Source: a virus. From it: a DNA stretch of 64,000 bases. Within the stretch, counting starts at the first letter, position 1, and every line of letters begins with the position of its first letter. The stretch spans positions 1-64,000 of the IMG/VR virus record IMGVR_UViG_3300050015_000656, one strand, 5' to 3'. Positions 48,751-57,756 of this stretch are shown in pieces. Position numbers and translations under genes: made by a program. Under the pieces are notes generated by a model, which saw only the letters and a program-made list of their open reading frames with translations, did no database searches and was not told where the DNA came from.

Positions 48751-50597
48751 TATACAACAGACTTTCTCAGATATACTTTAATGTCCTTTTCGGGATATTT
48801 TATTTCAAACATACCGTCTTCGGTAGAATAAATAGTGTTGTTGATTATTTTAATCTCACCAGTTGTGGTATTCAAGATTTCCTGAGAAACAACGTTGTTC
48901 GAATACTGACCACCAACTCTATTATAAACCTTAATACTGATGACGTTTATAACACCATTTGCAGAGAGTATTTGTTTCTGAAGTCTACCAAGGAAAATAT
49001 TTTCGTCCATTTCGTAGTTGTTCACATCAAAATAATCTCTGACAATTGTAATAATGCTATTGGCTATCTGATTATCTGCAATGTTTTCCACATATACGTC
49101 AATATCGAATGCCAAGTTGTAAATTTTACCGTCTTTAATCTCCACATAGTCATTTACCATGCGGAATTCGGTTAGGTATTCCGCAATATTATCTTTTAAC
49201 AGAGTATTGCTTGTATTTGACAACTTACCGTCCACACCAATGCCGAGCATCGAAATAACTACCTTATTATTGTATTTAAAAGCATTTGCCCTAAAAGGTG
49301 AACCAAACTTACCTGGCATTTTATAGAGTTGTAATAAATAATCTGTAAGCGTGACATCCCTTGTTTGACTTGCAAAATTAAACTTGATTAACTGTCTTAT
49401 TTGCTCAATGCTCAAACCATCATTACCGCCAATGGCAGGTATTGGATTATTAGTTTTTAAACTTCTCTGTACACTCTGATTAAAGTCAGAACGTGAACCT
49501 GCAACTCTCAGAGAATATCCACCGAGTTGTGTAAGGGTTGCTGCACCGAGATTTGAATTAATACCGCCACCAACTCTATATCTCACAAATAATGTATAGT
49601 TTGGTTTAAGTTTTTCACCCAAAGCGGTGTTATTTAAGAAGTTATCGAGAAAATACTTATTACTTACACCAACTTTAATAAAGCCGTTTTTAAATGCGTC
49701 AGCATCTGCATCGCCACTACCGAAGGTCAGTTTACAATAACCGTTTGGGGTATATTCTTTAATGAATTTCTTCGTTATGTCAATCCAACGAGCAGCTTTA
49801 ATACCCGTATTCTGTGTGTTAACCGAACTGCTGAAGTTCTCAACAAAAACTCTTTGCTGTGCAAGCCACTCCACTTCATAAAATCTATTTTCACTTGTAT
49901 ATAAATCTGAAAGCGGTGGATTGTTAGTATAATTTGTACCTTCGAGCAAAATAACGTTTTCTATTTCAATTACATCTGGGTCTGGAAGTGTTATACTAAA
50001 AAATGATGTAACGTCTTGTGGATTAATTATTCTTTTATATATGCTTGTTGAACCATTGATAACTACTTCTCTTTTGGTAACATTATAGCTTACGATAATA
50101 CCATTTGAGTTTAAGTTTGGTATAATTGAACGATTAGGGTCACCAAGATTGCTCATAGGTGAATTCCAGTCAATTGTGTCTTGTGTTTCAAATATTTTAC
50201 CACCACCAAGTACCTGTGCGCCAGGAGCAAGCGTAGGATAATAACTGGCATCGGGTCTATCACCAAGTACAGGAACAGTTACAGAAAAGTCTACTACTGT
50301 TACAGAAGGTCGTCTGCCGGGAATATTAAATCCCATATTTTTTGCAATATTTAATATTGATGACCTCAATTGTGCATACTCCAATTGTGTTTCTTGAAAT
50401 GCTCTGTCAGTATTAACGCTCAAGTTATTACCAACACCCGCATTTAAGTCGATTAACATAGCACCAACGGAACTATCGGTAAAATCAGATAAAACTTCTG
50501 GATATGCTTGACGAATAAACGAAATCAAATCTGTTTTGATTTCCCCAAATGTTCGTGAGCCATATTGAATTATGTTTGTTGAATTGTCAGTAGCCAT
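48750..50597 (-). CDS. Baseplate wedge protein, T4 gp6/P2 J-like
   Basis: 615 aa. The start TFGEIKTDLISFIRQAYPEVLSDFTDSSVGAMLIDLNAGVGNNLSVNTDRAFQETQLEYAQLRSSILNIAKNMGF and the C-terminal repeat-like IEQIRQLIKFNFASQTRDVTLTDY are hallmarks of the gp6/J baseplate wedge family. In T4, gp6 forms the inner ring that clamps the wedges and links to gp25 and gp53. The gp25-like gene is two genes upstream; a homing endonuclease lies between them. Confidence 0.88.
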   Translation of the reverse strand: MATDNSTNIIQYGSRTFGEIKTDLISFIRQAYPEVLSDFTDSSVGAMLIDLNAGVGNNLSVNTDRAFQETQLEYAQLRSSILNIAKNMGFNIPGRRPSVTVVDFSVTVPVLGDRPDASYYPTLAPGAQVLGGGKIFETQDTIDWNSPMSNLGDPNRSIIPNLNSNGIIVSYNVTKREVVINGSTSIYKRIINPQDVTSFFSITLPDPDVIEIENVILLEGTNYTNNPPLSDLYTSENRFYEVEWLAQQRVFVENFSSSVNTQNTGIKAARWIDITKKFIKEYTPNGYCKLTFGSGDADADAFKNGFIKVGVSNKYFLDNFLNNTALGEKLKPNYTLFVRYRVGGGINSNLGAATLTQLGGYSLRVAGSRSDFNQSVQRSLKTNNPIPAIGGNDGLSIEQIRQLIKFNFASQTRDVTLTDYLLQLYKMPGKFGSPFRANAFKYNNKVVISMLGIGVDGKLSNTSNTLLKDNIAEYLTEFRMVNDYVEIKDGKIYNLAFDIDVYVENIADNQIANSIITIVRDYFDVNNYEMDENIFLGRLQKQILSANGVINVISIKVYNRVGGQYSNNVVSQEILNTTTGEIKIINNTIYSTEDGMFEIKYPEKDIKVYLRKSVV

Positions 50598-51289
50598 TAT
50601 ATTATGTTTTTTAAAATTCGATTAATATTATTTATTTCGCTGTATTTTATTCTCAACAATAAGATATTTTTACTGTTGGCATATAAATTTTTTGCTTCGT
50701 CATTACTTTGTCTTATGTTAAGTTTAGCACTACCGCCCCAATATTCGATTGGTTTAAAGTGTTGTTCTCCGTCATACTCAATAAGTATGTTTACCGTTGG
50801 TAAATAGAAATCGAATGATAGTTTATTTTTACCACAATCAGCAAATCTTTTTTCTTTAACATATTCAATCATATGCATATCCAAATATTTTTTTATTAAT
50901 AATTCGCCTTTAGATAATTTACATATTGAGCAACCTTTACCGTTTAAATGACCGTTTGGTGTCTGATTGAATATGCCGTGTTCTGGACAAATTATATTAA
51001 TTTTATTATGTGCATTAACGTATTCAACTAAAGAATACCCATATCTATTGTTGTGTATTAAGTTTGCTTTATCAATAAATTCATTTAATGTTATATAATT
51101 ACCAGCACATTTGGGACATCCATGATTACGTAAATGATGTTTTGGTATTTGTTCGAAAACTCCATGTTCTGCACACACTATTTTAATTCTCGAAACATTA
51201 TTAACATAGTCCACTAACGAATAATCGTATTTCTCGTCATGAATTTTCTTAGCCTTTTCAATAAATTCTTCAGTGGTATATTTTTTCAT
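50597..51289 (-). CDS. Vsr-like (EDxHD-type) homing endonuclease with zinc-ribbon repeats (copy 1)
   Basis: 230 aa. Two ~50-residue repeats, each (F.(E/D)KA..IH...Y.YSLV.YVN...KI.I.C..HG.F.Q.P..HL...GC..C), bind DNA through zinc. The C-terminus carries FDFYLPTVNILIEYDGEQHFKPIEYWGG and NILLLRIKY, a Vsr-like nuclease of the I-Bth0305I type. It sits exactly between the gp25-like and gp6-like baseplate genes, overlapping gp6 by 1 nt, so it spreads next to conserved late genes. Confidence 0.82.
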   Translation of the reverse strand: MKKYTTEEFIEKAKKIHDEKYDYSLVDYVNNVSRIKIVCAEHGVFEQIPKHHLRNHGCPKCAGNYITLNEFIDKANLIHNNRYGYSLVEYVNAHNKINIICPEHGIFNQTPNGHLNGKGCSICKLSKGELLIKKYLDMHMIEYVKEKRFADCGKNKLSFDFYLPTVNILIEYDGEQHFKPIEYWGGSAKLNIRQSNDEAKNLYANSKNILLLRIKYSEINNINRILKNII

Positions 51290-51292
51290 ATT

Positions 51293-51691
51293 TTAAAAGT
51301 TTAAATCTAATTGACCTGATTCGCTGAAGCTATCTTCGGTATAAGTGAATAATATTGTTACGTTAAGTTGATTTTCAGATATTGGTTGACCATTATCATC
51401 GAGATTCCAATTAAAATTTATTTTATTGATTTTTAAGTTTGGAATGTACTTCGACACAGTAGTTTTGATTTCTTGCTCAACATCTGTAGCGTTTAAAGTA
51501 TCGTTAGGTTCGAAAATGTATTTCAGTAAGTTTGTACCGTATTCCGGCTCATAATACCTTTCTCCTTTCTGAGTGAGCAACAGCAAAAGCAAGTCAGAAC
51601 TAAACGCTTCCTTAGTTACTTGTGTCAGTAAGAAATACGTGTTTTTACTTAAATCGTCATTCAAAGGAAATTTGATATTGTACGTAATCAT
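51293..51691 (-). CDS. Baseplate wedge protein, gp25/GPW-like
   Basis: 132 aa. LLTQKGERYYEPEYGTNLLKYIFEPND is the conserved gp25 core (usually ..T.PGER...P.fG..l...lFep), followed by a helix with VEQEIKTTVSKYIPNLKI and a final strand pair. gp25 seeds baseplate assembly in contractile-tailed phages and is homologous to type VI secretion TssE. A phage box (CATAAATAC read in reverse) lies 13 nt upstream. Confidence 0.92.
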   Translation of the reverse strand: MITYNIKFPLNDDLSKNTYFLLTQVTKEAFSSDLLLLLLTQKGERYYEPEYGTNLLKYIFEPNDTLNATDVEQEIKTTVSKYIPNLKINKINFNWNLDDNGQPISENQLNVTILFTYTEDSFSESGQLDLNF

Positions 51692-51704
51692 ATAAAGTAT
51701 TTTC

Positions 51705-51713
51705 CATAAATAC
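51705..51713 (-). promoter_or_regulatory. Phage box GTATTTATG
   Basis: - strand AAGTATTTATGGAAAA, 13 nt before ATG 51691 of the gp25-like gene. Confidence 0.55.
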
Positions 51714-51720
51714 TTATAAA

Positions 51721-51752
51721 TAAAAAAATCCCGACATCGATTGCCGGGATTT
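51721..51752 (-). terminator. Rho-independent terminator
   Basis: 8-bp stem AAATCCCG / CGGGATTT (51726-51733, 51745-51752) with an 11-nt loop and a - strand T-run, after the stop at 51776. Confidence 0.82.
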
Positions 51753-51775
51753 GTCTAAACTTGTCCGAATTGTTA

Positions 51776-52258
51776 TTATACTTCTGCGGTTTTTTTACCA
51801 CGCTTGCCTTTCTTCTGTGCTTTTTCTTCGTCTTCCTGCTGTTTCTTCTTGTCATAGAGACTTTTTATCGACTCGTGTAATACGATGATAGGTTTGTCGC
51901 CATACTTAGCAAGAACGCCTGTATGAGTGTTGAAATTTGGTTTTTCGAGTGTCAGAACATCAGCATCGCTGATACCAACACCTGCAAGGCACTCATCAAT
52001 TGCAATTACCTGCATGTCTTCTGGTAATTCAGAGAAAATCGATTCGTTGATAACCACAACAAAATTAATACCACCACCACCATCTGTATTGGTAAGTGCT
52101 TCAATGAGGTCATTTGCTTTAAAAAGTTTGCAGGGGTCATTCTTCTGTTTGTCGTTACAAAGAACCTCAATTTCCACCCACTGTGGAATGCTGGTCTTCT
52201 CACGAACTTCTTCAAAAAGTAATTTTACTTCATCGGATGCTTTTGAAAGTTTTGCCAT
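51776..52258 (-). CDS. Phage metallopeptidase-like protein lacking the zinc motif
   Basis: 160 aa. The pattern FVVVINESIFSELPEDMQVIAIDECLAGVGISDADVLTLEKPNFNTHTGVLAKYGD is that of a phage putative metallopeptidase family, where the helix normally reads LLDHELCHI. Here it reads AIDECLAGV, so both zinc-binding His are gone. The Lys-rich C-terminus (KKGKRGKKTAEV) is unlike a peptidase. It may keep a structural or binding role. It is in the operon preceding the baseplate genes. Confidence 0.6.
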   Translation of the reverse strand: MAKLSKASDEVKLLFEEVREKTSIPQWVEIEVLCNDKQKNDPCKLFKANDLIEALTNTDGGGGINFVVVINESIFSELPEDMQVIAIDECLAGVGISDADVLTLEKPNFNTHTGVLAKYGDKPIIVLHESIKSLYDKKKQQEDEEKAQKKGKRGKKTAEV

Positions 52259-52272
52259 TTCGTAATTTGTTT

Positions 52273-52701
52273 TTAATTGTTAATAATAGAACTATATTTA
52301 TTTTTAATCAGTTCAACTTCAGCCAATAACTCTGCGAAATTTGGATTGTTCTTGTCAAATGTTTCATCAAGAGTTTTAAGAAAATCACGCATGTCATATA
52401 CACTTAGTCTTACTGTTTCTTCGATGTCACGTAACATCGCCAATTGTTGCAAAGCTAAGTCTTTTTCTTTAATTACTTGCATTTTGTCAAAATCTTCCTT
52501 AATTGTTGCAGCTTCTGCCTCTGTGACGGTTTTAATCTCTTTATTTGCAGTTGCTTTTTCATATGCACTGCTAAGAGCACCCGAAAATAACGGATTGTCT
52601 GCAAGTTTGTTGACTTCAATGATTTTTTTTGCTGCGTCAGAATTAAATTCTCCTGTATCGACAGACTTTTTTAAGTTTTCTAAAAACGGTGATAGTGCCA
52701 T
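52273..52701 (-). CDS. Helical hypothetical protein, 142 aa
   Basis: An all-helical, Lys/Glu/Ala/Leu-rich protein (LSSAYEKATANKEIKTVTEAEAATIKEDFDKM) with likely coiled-coil stretches. It resembles head or tail assembly accessory proteins but has no recognised family. Neighbours are 11-15 nt away. Confidence 0.55.
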   Translation of the reverse strand: MALSPFLENLKKSVDTGEFNSDAAKKIIEVNKLADNPLFSGALSSAYEKATANKEIKTVTEAEAATIKEDFDKMQVIKEKDLALQQLAMLRDIEETVRLSVYDMRDFLKTLDETFDKNNPNFAELLAEVELIKNKYSSIINN

Positions 52702-52712
52702 GTTATTTGATT

Positions 52713-53609
52713 TTAGTGTATACCCATGTTTTCCATTTCGATTCCTTCGAATATCAGAACATCGTGAGTATTGTTATGAATTATTCTTTTGAAATATTTA
52801 GTAACGCCAAAGCCGTGTAACTGACCATATTCGTCTTTAACATAAACTTCTTTAATGTCAATAATTTCTTTGAAAATGTCTGAATCCTCAGATATTTCGA
52901 GTGTTTTGAACTTAAGCGGAATTAAGAATTCGAGTTGACGATGCTCAAAGCCGATTTTTTTAACGTGAAGGAATTCTGCAAGTTGTTCGATTTTATTAAC
53001 TGCGTCTTTATTCTCACGTTCAACTTTAAGTGGAAATTCCCAAGACTTAACAACTGCAACCTCAAACTCAATCTTTTCTTCCTGTGCCTTCTCCATTGCC
53101 TCATATAATTTTCCCATTCCAGCCACAATTGGCTTATTGTTGAAGATGTACAGTAATTCCAAGTCATCGTCTTTGGTACGTCTTTCTTCGTATTCCTTGA
53201 GAAATACTTCTTCCATTGTCTTCCCGGCATTTTTATGTTTCTCATCGTAAAATCCATAATGCTCATGTGTTCTACCTTGAGTATCTTTCATGCCATATGA
53301 AGTGCCGTACTTGTCTGCAGCAACCGCCATTTGATGTGGTGTTGCAGTACGCATGAATTTATCGGCTTTCTTGAGAATTTCGTAATAATCTTTCACGTAC
53401 TTTTCGTCTGTTTGTCCTTGATAGAATTTTTCAAGAGTTTGATTTCTATGAAGTTTACGAGTTTCTTTTTTATCTCTCTCACCCAAATCATTTGGGTCGG
53501 CTTTCAGAATTTCCTGTTCGGTGTTATATAATGCAATAGTAATTGCAATTATCATGGTGTGGACCTTGATATAACACCAGAAATATATTTTCTTGAAGAA
53601 GTCTATCAT
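52713..53609 (-). CDS. Hypothetical protein, 298 aa
   Basis: I start at ATG 53609 (MIDFFKKIYFWCYIKVHTMIIAITIALYN), which overlaps the upstream stop in an ATGA arrangement; an extension to 53669 would overlap that gene by 64 nt. The N-terminus has a hydrophobic segment (about residues 9-28) that could anchor it in a membrane. The rest is charged and helical, with Asp/Glu/Lys-rich stretches and a compact C-terminus. No family recognised. Confidence 0.55.
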   Translation of the reverse strand: MIDFFKKIYFWCYIKVHTMIIAITIALYNTEQEILKADPNDLGERDKKETRKLHRNQTLEKFYQGQTDEKYVKDYYEILKKADKFMRTATPHQMAVAADKYGTSYGMKDTQGRTHEHYGFYDEKHKNAGKTMEEVFLKEYEERRTKDDDLELLYIFNNKPIVAGMGKLYEAMEKAQEEKIEFEVAVVKSWEFPLKVERENKDAVNKIEQLAEFLHVKKIGFEHRQLEFLIPLKFKTLEISEDSDIFKEIIDIKEVYVKDEYGQLHGFGVTKYFKRIIHNNTHDVLIFEGIEMENMGIH

Positions 53610-54268
53610 TTTTGCATGTCGGCTATTATCTGAGACACACTGTCCGGTAATTTTCTTTTCATTGTCCATTGTGAACCAAATGTTCCGGGAGTTTCATACT
53701 TTTTCGCATTGCGTTCTTCGACAACCTCCAACGGTATTCTGTTAACAATTACATCCAAGTCGTCTTTGAAACTCTCGTATGAGATAATTCCAAGCGCATG
53801 CATTCTTGACAATCTCTGCTCTGGAGTGGTCTTGGCAATGTATTCGTCCATTCTTTTGGTAAGACTGACAACACCTGCAGAAACAACTTCGAAGGTTTTG
53901 ATTTTCTTGTAAAGTTCTCTTTCGAAAACAAATACGTATGCCTTAGATATGTTATAAATAACCTTATCAAATGCTCGTACATACCATTTTACTGGCAGTG
54001 GCTTAAGTTCACCACGTTTATAGTCAACAGCATTATAGAAAAATTTTCTATACTTATCACTGTCGAGAATCTTCATGATTTCCTTATACCTTCTTGCTCT
54101 TGCATCGTTCCATACAGAAGCAGTTGTAATGTTATTTACCGCAAGGTATTGCATGAATACCGGATGACAATCGTTTACATAACGACCTGCGAGACTTCTA
54201 CTTAAATTAGTAAGCCATCTAAAGAGTATGAATCTCTTTTTTTCTTTGTTTTTAGTTGGTATTTTCAT
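53606..54268 (-). CDS. Hypothetical protein, 220 aa
   Basis: A basic, helical protein beginning MKIPTKNKEKKRFILFRWLTNLSRSLAGRYV with several Arg/Lys-Trp-Tyr clusters (KWYVRAFDKVIYNISKAY). It overlaps the next gene by 4 nt. It might be a tail-completion or head-to-tail joining protein, going by its position before the baseplate genes, but this is not supported by sequence. Confidence 0.5.
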   Translation of the reverse strand: MKIPTKNKEKKRFILFRWLTNLSRSLAGRYVNDCHPVFMQYLAVNNITTASVWNDARARRYKEIMKILDSDKYRKFFYNAVDYKRGELKPLPVKWYVRAFDKVIYNISKAYVFVFERELYKKIKTFEVVSAGVVSLTKRMDEYIAKTTPEQRLSRMHALGIISYESFKDDLDVIVNRIPLEVVEERNAKKYETPGTFGSQWTMKRKLPDSVSQIIADMQK

Positions 54269-54279
54269 TGTTTTTAGTT

Positions 54280-55662
54280 TTAAACTACTGCCAAAGATTT
54301 CATAACTGCAGCTTTGTAAAATTCCGCACGTTTTTTAGTAACTTCGGCAAGATTATATTCTTCTTTAAAGTCCTCATATAGCTGTTCCCCAAGTTGTTTA
54401 CGAAGGTCTGCATCTAATATCAGTCTCTTTAAATACTTCTGCCAATACTTTCTGGCATTTTTTTCTGCAGGAATCAACACACAATTTTCCATGTGTCTAC
54501 CATCCACATCGTATGGTGGAATATCTGAACAGACAATTGGAAGTTTCCTTGTCCAACATTCAACCTGTTTCAAATTTGACTTCATCCTGTTAAATGGATT
54601 GTCGGCAAGTGGTGCGATTACTATATCGGTTTCATCCAATACCTGTGCGTATGTATTGGCTTTCTGTGTCCATCTACGAGCAAAGTTACCTTCATTATCA
54701 TACTTCACATTTCTTTCGAAGTTGCCGAGCCATTCGAGATAATCTTTGTCTTGAATATTTCTGTGATTATCGGTCAAAATCTTTTCGTAAACAAGATATA
54801 CGCTTTCTTCTGACTTAATATCACGTTGTTCCTGATTGAAAACTTTACCCCTGTACTTTTCTTTTAATGCTTCAGGTAAACCAGGAATTAAATCAACATT
54901 ACCACGACTTTTGTTAATTATTTTAACATTACCAATGGTCCAAAGTCCTAATTTCTGCAATTCAGTACCAAATTCCTGGTTGAATGTAATATCAGTTGTA
55001 TTACCTTCTGTGTCCCAACCTGCAATAATGACTTTGAATTTATCATGGAGCATTGGGTCACCATTAAGTACATTGAATACTCCATCGAGTTGTTCAACGT
55101 CACCCATGTGAGAAGAACCTGCCATGTAAGTAATTCTTACACGACCATCTGGGTCGGGTTTCCAGTTGTTCTGAAACTGCTTCATCCAAGTAGGGTCAAT
55201 ACTGTTATAGAACACCATGACATTATCCTTACCTGTCACTTTACGAATTTCGTCCGCAAATATGTCCGTAGTTGTAGTAACATAGTCAGCAATCTTTAAG
55301 TTTTCCAGAATTGGAATATGCATTTTCTTTTCCTGTGCAAGACCATAGAACGGGTGATTCTTATGTAGTTGCCAGTAGTCGTCAATGTCCACAATCAATA
55401 TTACACCTGACTTACGCAATTCAGTTGCAAGTAACTGCATCTGTTTTGGGTCGGGAAGAAATTGACGGTGATAATGTATAATGTGAAATGTTTTGAGATA
55501 ATCAATTGTCTTAGGGTCATTAAAGTCTAATTCGGGGTTGATTTCAACATAAAAATCTTCTGAATGATTCCTATCGAGTTCCGTTGCCGGGGTTAATGTT
55601 CTGAAGTAGTTTACACCTGCTCCATCTAAGTTGTAGAATAAAATTCTAATTTTTCCGTCCAT
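54280..55662 (-). CDS. GT-B glycosyltransferase (GT4-like)
   Basis: 460 aa from ATG 55662. The N-terminal half (KIRILFYNLDGAGVNYFRTLTPATEL ... VILIVDIDDYW ... IADYVTTTTDIFADEIRKVTGKDNVMVFYNSID) is the acceptor-binding Rossmann domain. The second half (ITYMAGSSHMGDVEQL ... DIVIAPLADNPFNRMKSNLKQVECWTRKLPIVCSDIPPY) is the donor-sugar domain with a GT4-like E-x7-E region (KQVECWTRK). It would transfer a sugar from a nucleotide donor. It lies in the virion operon and could decorate virion proteins or host surface. A phage box lies 38 nt upstream. Confidence 0.82.
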   Translation of the reverse strand: MDGKIRILFYNLDGAGVNYFRTLTPATELDRNHSEDFYVEINPELDFNDPKTIDYLKTFHIIHYHRQFLPDPKQMQLLATELRKSGVILIVDIDDYWQLHKNHPFYGLAQEKKMHIPILENLKIADYVTTTTDIFADEIRKVTGKDNVMVFYNSIDPTWMKQFQNNWKPDPDGRVRITYMAGSSHMGDVEQLDGVFNVLNGDPMLHDKFKVIIAGWDTEGNTTDITFNQEFGTELQKLGLWTIGNVKIINKSRGNVDLIPGLPEALKEKYRGKVFNQEQRDIKSEESVYLVYEKILTDNHRNIQDKDYLEWLGNFERNVKYDNEGNFARRWTQKANTYAQVLDETDIVIAPLADNPFNRMKSNLKQVECWTRKLPIVCSDIPPYDVDGRHMENCVLIPAEKNARKYWQKYLKRLILDADLRKQLGEQLYEDFKEEYNLAEVTKKRAEFYKAAVMKSLAVV

Positions 55663-55700
55663 CTTGTGTTTATAAAATATTATAAAATTATGCAATTAAT

Positions 55701-55709
55701 TATAAATAC
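55701..55709 (-). promoter_or_regulatory. Phage box GTATTTATA
   Basis: - strand ACGTATTTATAATTAA, 38 nt before ATG 55662 (5 nt before an alternative ATG at 55695). Confidence 0.45.
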
Positions 55710-55748
55710 GTAAAAATAGCGGAAAATCTGCCAAGTGGCAAGACATTT

Positions 55749-55777
55749 TAAAAAAAAAGCCAACAAATCGTTGGCTT
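55749..55777 (-). terminator. Rho-independent terminator
   Basis: 8-bp stem AAGCCAAC / GTTGGCTT (55757-55764, 55770-55777) with a 5-nt loop and a - strand T-run, after the stop at 55800. Confidence 0.82.
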
Positions 55778-55799
55778 AATATCGTTAAATTAGATTAGG

Positions 55800-56168
55800 T
55801 TACTCATTACCAGGAACTTCGGTGTCGTGTAATTTCTTCCCAATCTTTTTTCTTGGAGTAGTGTCAACCCTCATATCAATATTTTTGGGTTCTTCCACAG
55901 GTGCTGTTGTAACAACTGGTTTACCTGCATTCATACTATTGTTCAACTCGTTAGTGCTTACTTCGATGACGCTAATGAGTTTCTTCACTCTTAATTTATG
56001 TACTGAGAGTGGTAATGAATGTATTTGTAAGAAAATAGTTTCACCGGGTTTAACCTGAATACTTTTTCTCTGCATAGAATCAACATAGTCAATCGACAGT
56101 GTTGTGTTGAATTTCAAATCACGCTTTCCTGCGGTATTTGTTAAGTTTGTTATTTTGTAGTTTGCCAT
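55800..56168 (-). CDS. Hypothetical beta-rich protein, 122 aa
   Basis: Residues 1-70 are beta-rich (YKITNLTNTAGKRDLKFNTTLSIDYV, KSIQVKPGETIFLQI), with a disordered Pro/Val/Thr and Lys-rich C-terminus. The PGETI(F/Y)LQ and short beta strands recall small virion decoration or tail-completion proteins. No family recognised. Confidence 0.55.
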   Translation of the reverse strand: MANYKITNLTNTAGKRDLKFNTTLSIDYVDSMQRKSIQVKPGETIFLQIHSLPLSVHKLRVKKLISVIEVSTNELNNSMNAGKPVVTTAPVEEPKNIDMRVDTTPRKKIGKKLHDTEVPGNE

Positions 56169-56176
56169 TGTAGTAG

Positions 56177-57016
56177 TTATTTAAGTCCTTGTATTAATGT
56201 ATCGCCATATTTAATGCCATCATATCCCATATGCTGTGCTTTTTCGGCAATTGCTTTATTTTTTAAGTTAATTGGTGGAACTTTATATTGTTCACCTAAT
56301 TTTTCAAAGTTTACGTGCGGAAACCATGCTTTAGCAAGTACTTCTGCAGGTATTTGGCTGTCCTTATACTCGATGCCTAAGTCATTGGTATCAAGTAAGT
56401 TTTCAAAATCAATCTGATATTTAATAAATCCTTCAACAGGTGTTAATGTAAAGAAATTTCCAATGACGGACCTTTCTTTAATTGGTTCTCTACGATACGC
56501 AATTATCGACTGGTCATTTTTGCTTGGATTTTCTGATTCAACGCCTGCATTATTTTCTTCAAGTGCTGAAAGAAATTCATTGTAGCTTACACCTGAGTTT
56601 GTTTGATTATTTGCATTAAGAACATCCTGTCCGACCACTTCTTCCATTTTCTGCACTTCGGTATAGTCATAAACGTCCTGTATTTTATTTAAAAGTCTGC
56701 AGGCATCTTTAAATTCTAAGTCGATTTTAATTGCTGTCAACGGTAAGTTATCTGTTGTGGCAAAAACATACCGATGATGCCCGTCACAGATGGTATTTTC
56801 TTTATCAAGCCAAATTGGATTCATATCATTTGGCTTTGCTTTTTCAACATCATCAGAAAAAGTAAATCCTTGTGACACATTTAAATTTTTTAACTCTTCT
56901 GGACTAATTTGAATGTATTCATAATCAACACCCTCCTCATCGAGTTGTTTCACGACAGCATCAACAGGTGCGCTAATCTGTGGCAAATAGTACGGCTTGT
57001 GTTTCATTCTTATCAT
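56177..57016 (-). CDS. ParB-like N-terminal domain protein with C-terminal polyvalent-type domain
   Basis: 279 aa. Residues ~20-110 include NPIWLDKENTICDGHHRYVFATTDNLPLTAIKIDLE, matching the ParB/sulfiredoxin fold with the G-H-H-R nucleotide-binding motif. The C-terminal 100 residues (SIIAYRREPIKERSVIGNFFTL ... AIAEKAQHMGYDGIKYGDTL) look like the ADP-ribosyltransferase-like or GYDGI-ended domain of polyvalent phage proteins. It overlaps the homing endonuclease upstream by 4 nt. It may act on nucleotides or DNA early in infection; this is inference. Confidence 0.6.
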   Translation of the reverse strand: MIRMKHKPYYLPQISAPVDAVVKQLDEEGVDYEYIQISPEELKNLNVSQGFTFSDDVEKAKPNDMNPIWLDKENTICDGHHRYVFATTDNLPLTAIKIDLEFKDACRLLNKIQDVYDYTEVQKMEEVVGQDVLNANNQTNSGVSYNEFLSALEENNAGVESENPSKNDQSIIAYRREPIKERSVIGNFFTLTPVEGFIKYQIDFENLLDTNDLGIEYKDSQIPAEVLAKAWFPHVNFEKLGEQYKVPPINLKNKAIAEKAQHMGYDGIKYGDTLIQGLK

Positions 57017-57756
57017 ATTACTGACAAATTTTTTAATTCACATTCTAATGCTTCTTTAACAGTGCCTAATACAGAATAAGGTATTTTAATTAATTTATAG
57101 CCATTGTTAATAGCATAATTAATTTTAATTTTGTCACGTTTTTTTGTATCCAATAAAGCATTGTCACCACCAAAAAAATCAACAGATTTATAATGTTGAA
57201 TTCCATCGAACTCTATGAATATTTTATGTTTGGGTAGATAAAAATCATAATATAAATTCGAAACAGATTTTAAATTATTAAATGTTACTTCACGCTCAAA
57301 GTTAATGTTGTGTTTCAACAAAATATTTGCTATTTGTTCTTCATTATGTGAAGCACGACATTTTCTACATCCATATCCATGTAAATGTGCATGGGGCGTT
57401 TGTTCAAATTTACCATGCTTATTACAAATAATCGTTATTTTGTTTTCATATCCACCATATTTTACTAACGAATAATCAAATCTATTGCCGTGCATTTCTT
57501 TTGCTTTTTCAATAAAAGTTTCATTGGTGAACCTATTTTCTTTTGAGATTTTTTCGTATTGACATTTCTTACACCCATATCCCGTTAAATGGTCATTCGG
57601 TGTTTGCAAAAATTCTCCATGTTTAGTACAAATAATAATAACTTTATTTTTGTTGCCAACATACTCAACTTTCGAATAATCATATTTATCACCATGTTTA
57701 TTTAGTGATTTTAATATGAATTCTCCTGTGTTTGATTTTTTTGTTGACCTAATCAT
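57013..57756 (-). CDS. Vsr-like homing endonuclease with zinc-ribbon repeats (copy 2)
   Basis: 247 aa with the same layout as the gene at 50.6 kb: two zinc-binding repeats (each with HG.F.QTP..HL.GYGC.KC) and a C-terminal YYDFYLPKHKIFIEFDGIQHYKSVDFFGG / KLIKIPYSVL nuclease. Identity to copy 1 is clearly partial, so the two are separate acquisitions or old duplicates. A phage box lies 13 nt upstream, and it overlaps the ParB-like gene by 4 nt (ATGA). Confidence 0.82.
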   Translation of the reverse strand: MIRSTKKSNTGEFILKSLNKHGDKYDYSKVEYVGNKNKVIIICTKHGEFLQTPNDHLTGYGCKKCQYEKISKENRFTNETFIEKAKEMHGNRFDYSLVKYGGYENKITIICNKHGKFEQTPHAHLHGYGCRKCRASHNEEQIANILLKHNINFEREVTFNNLKSVSNLYYDFYLPKHKIFIEFDGIQHYKSVDFFGGDNALLDTKKRDKIKINYAINNGYKLIKIPYSVLGTVKEALECELKNLSVI

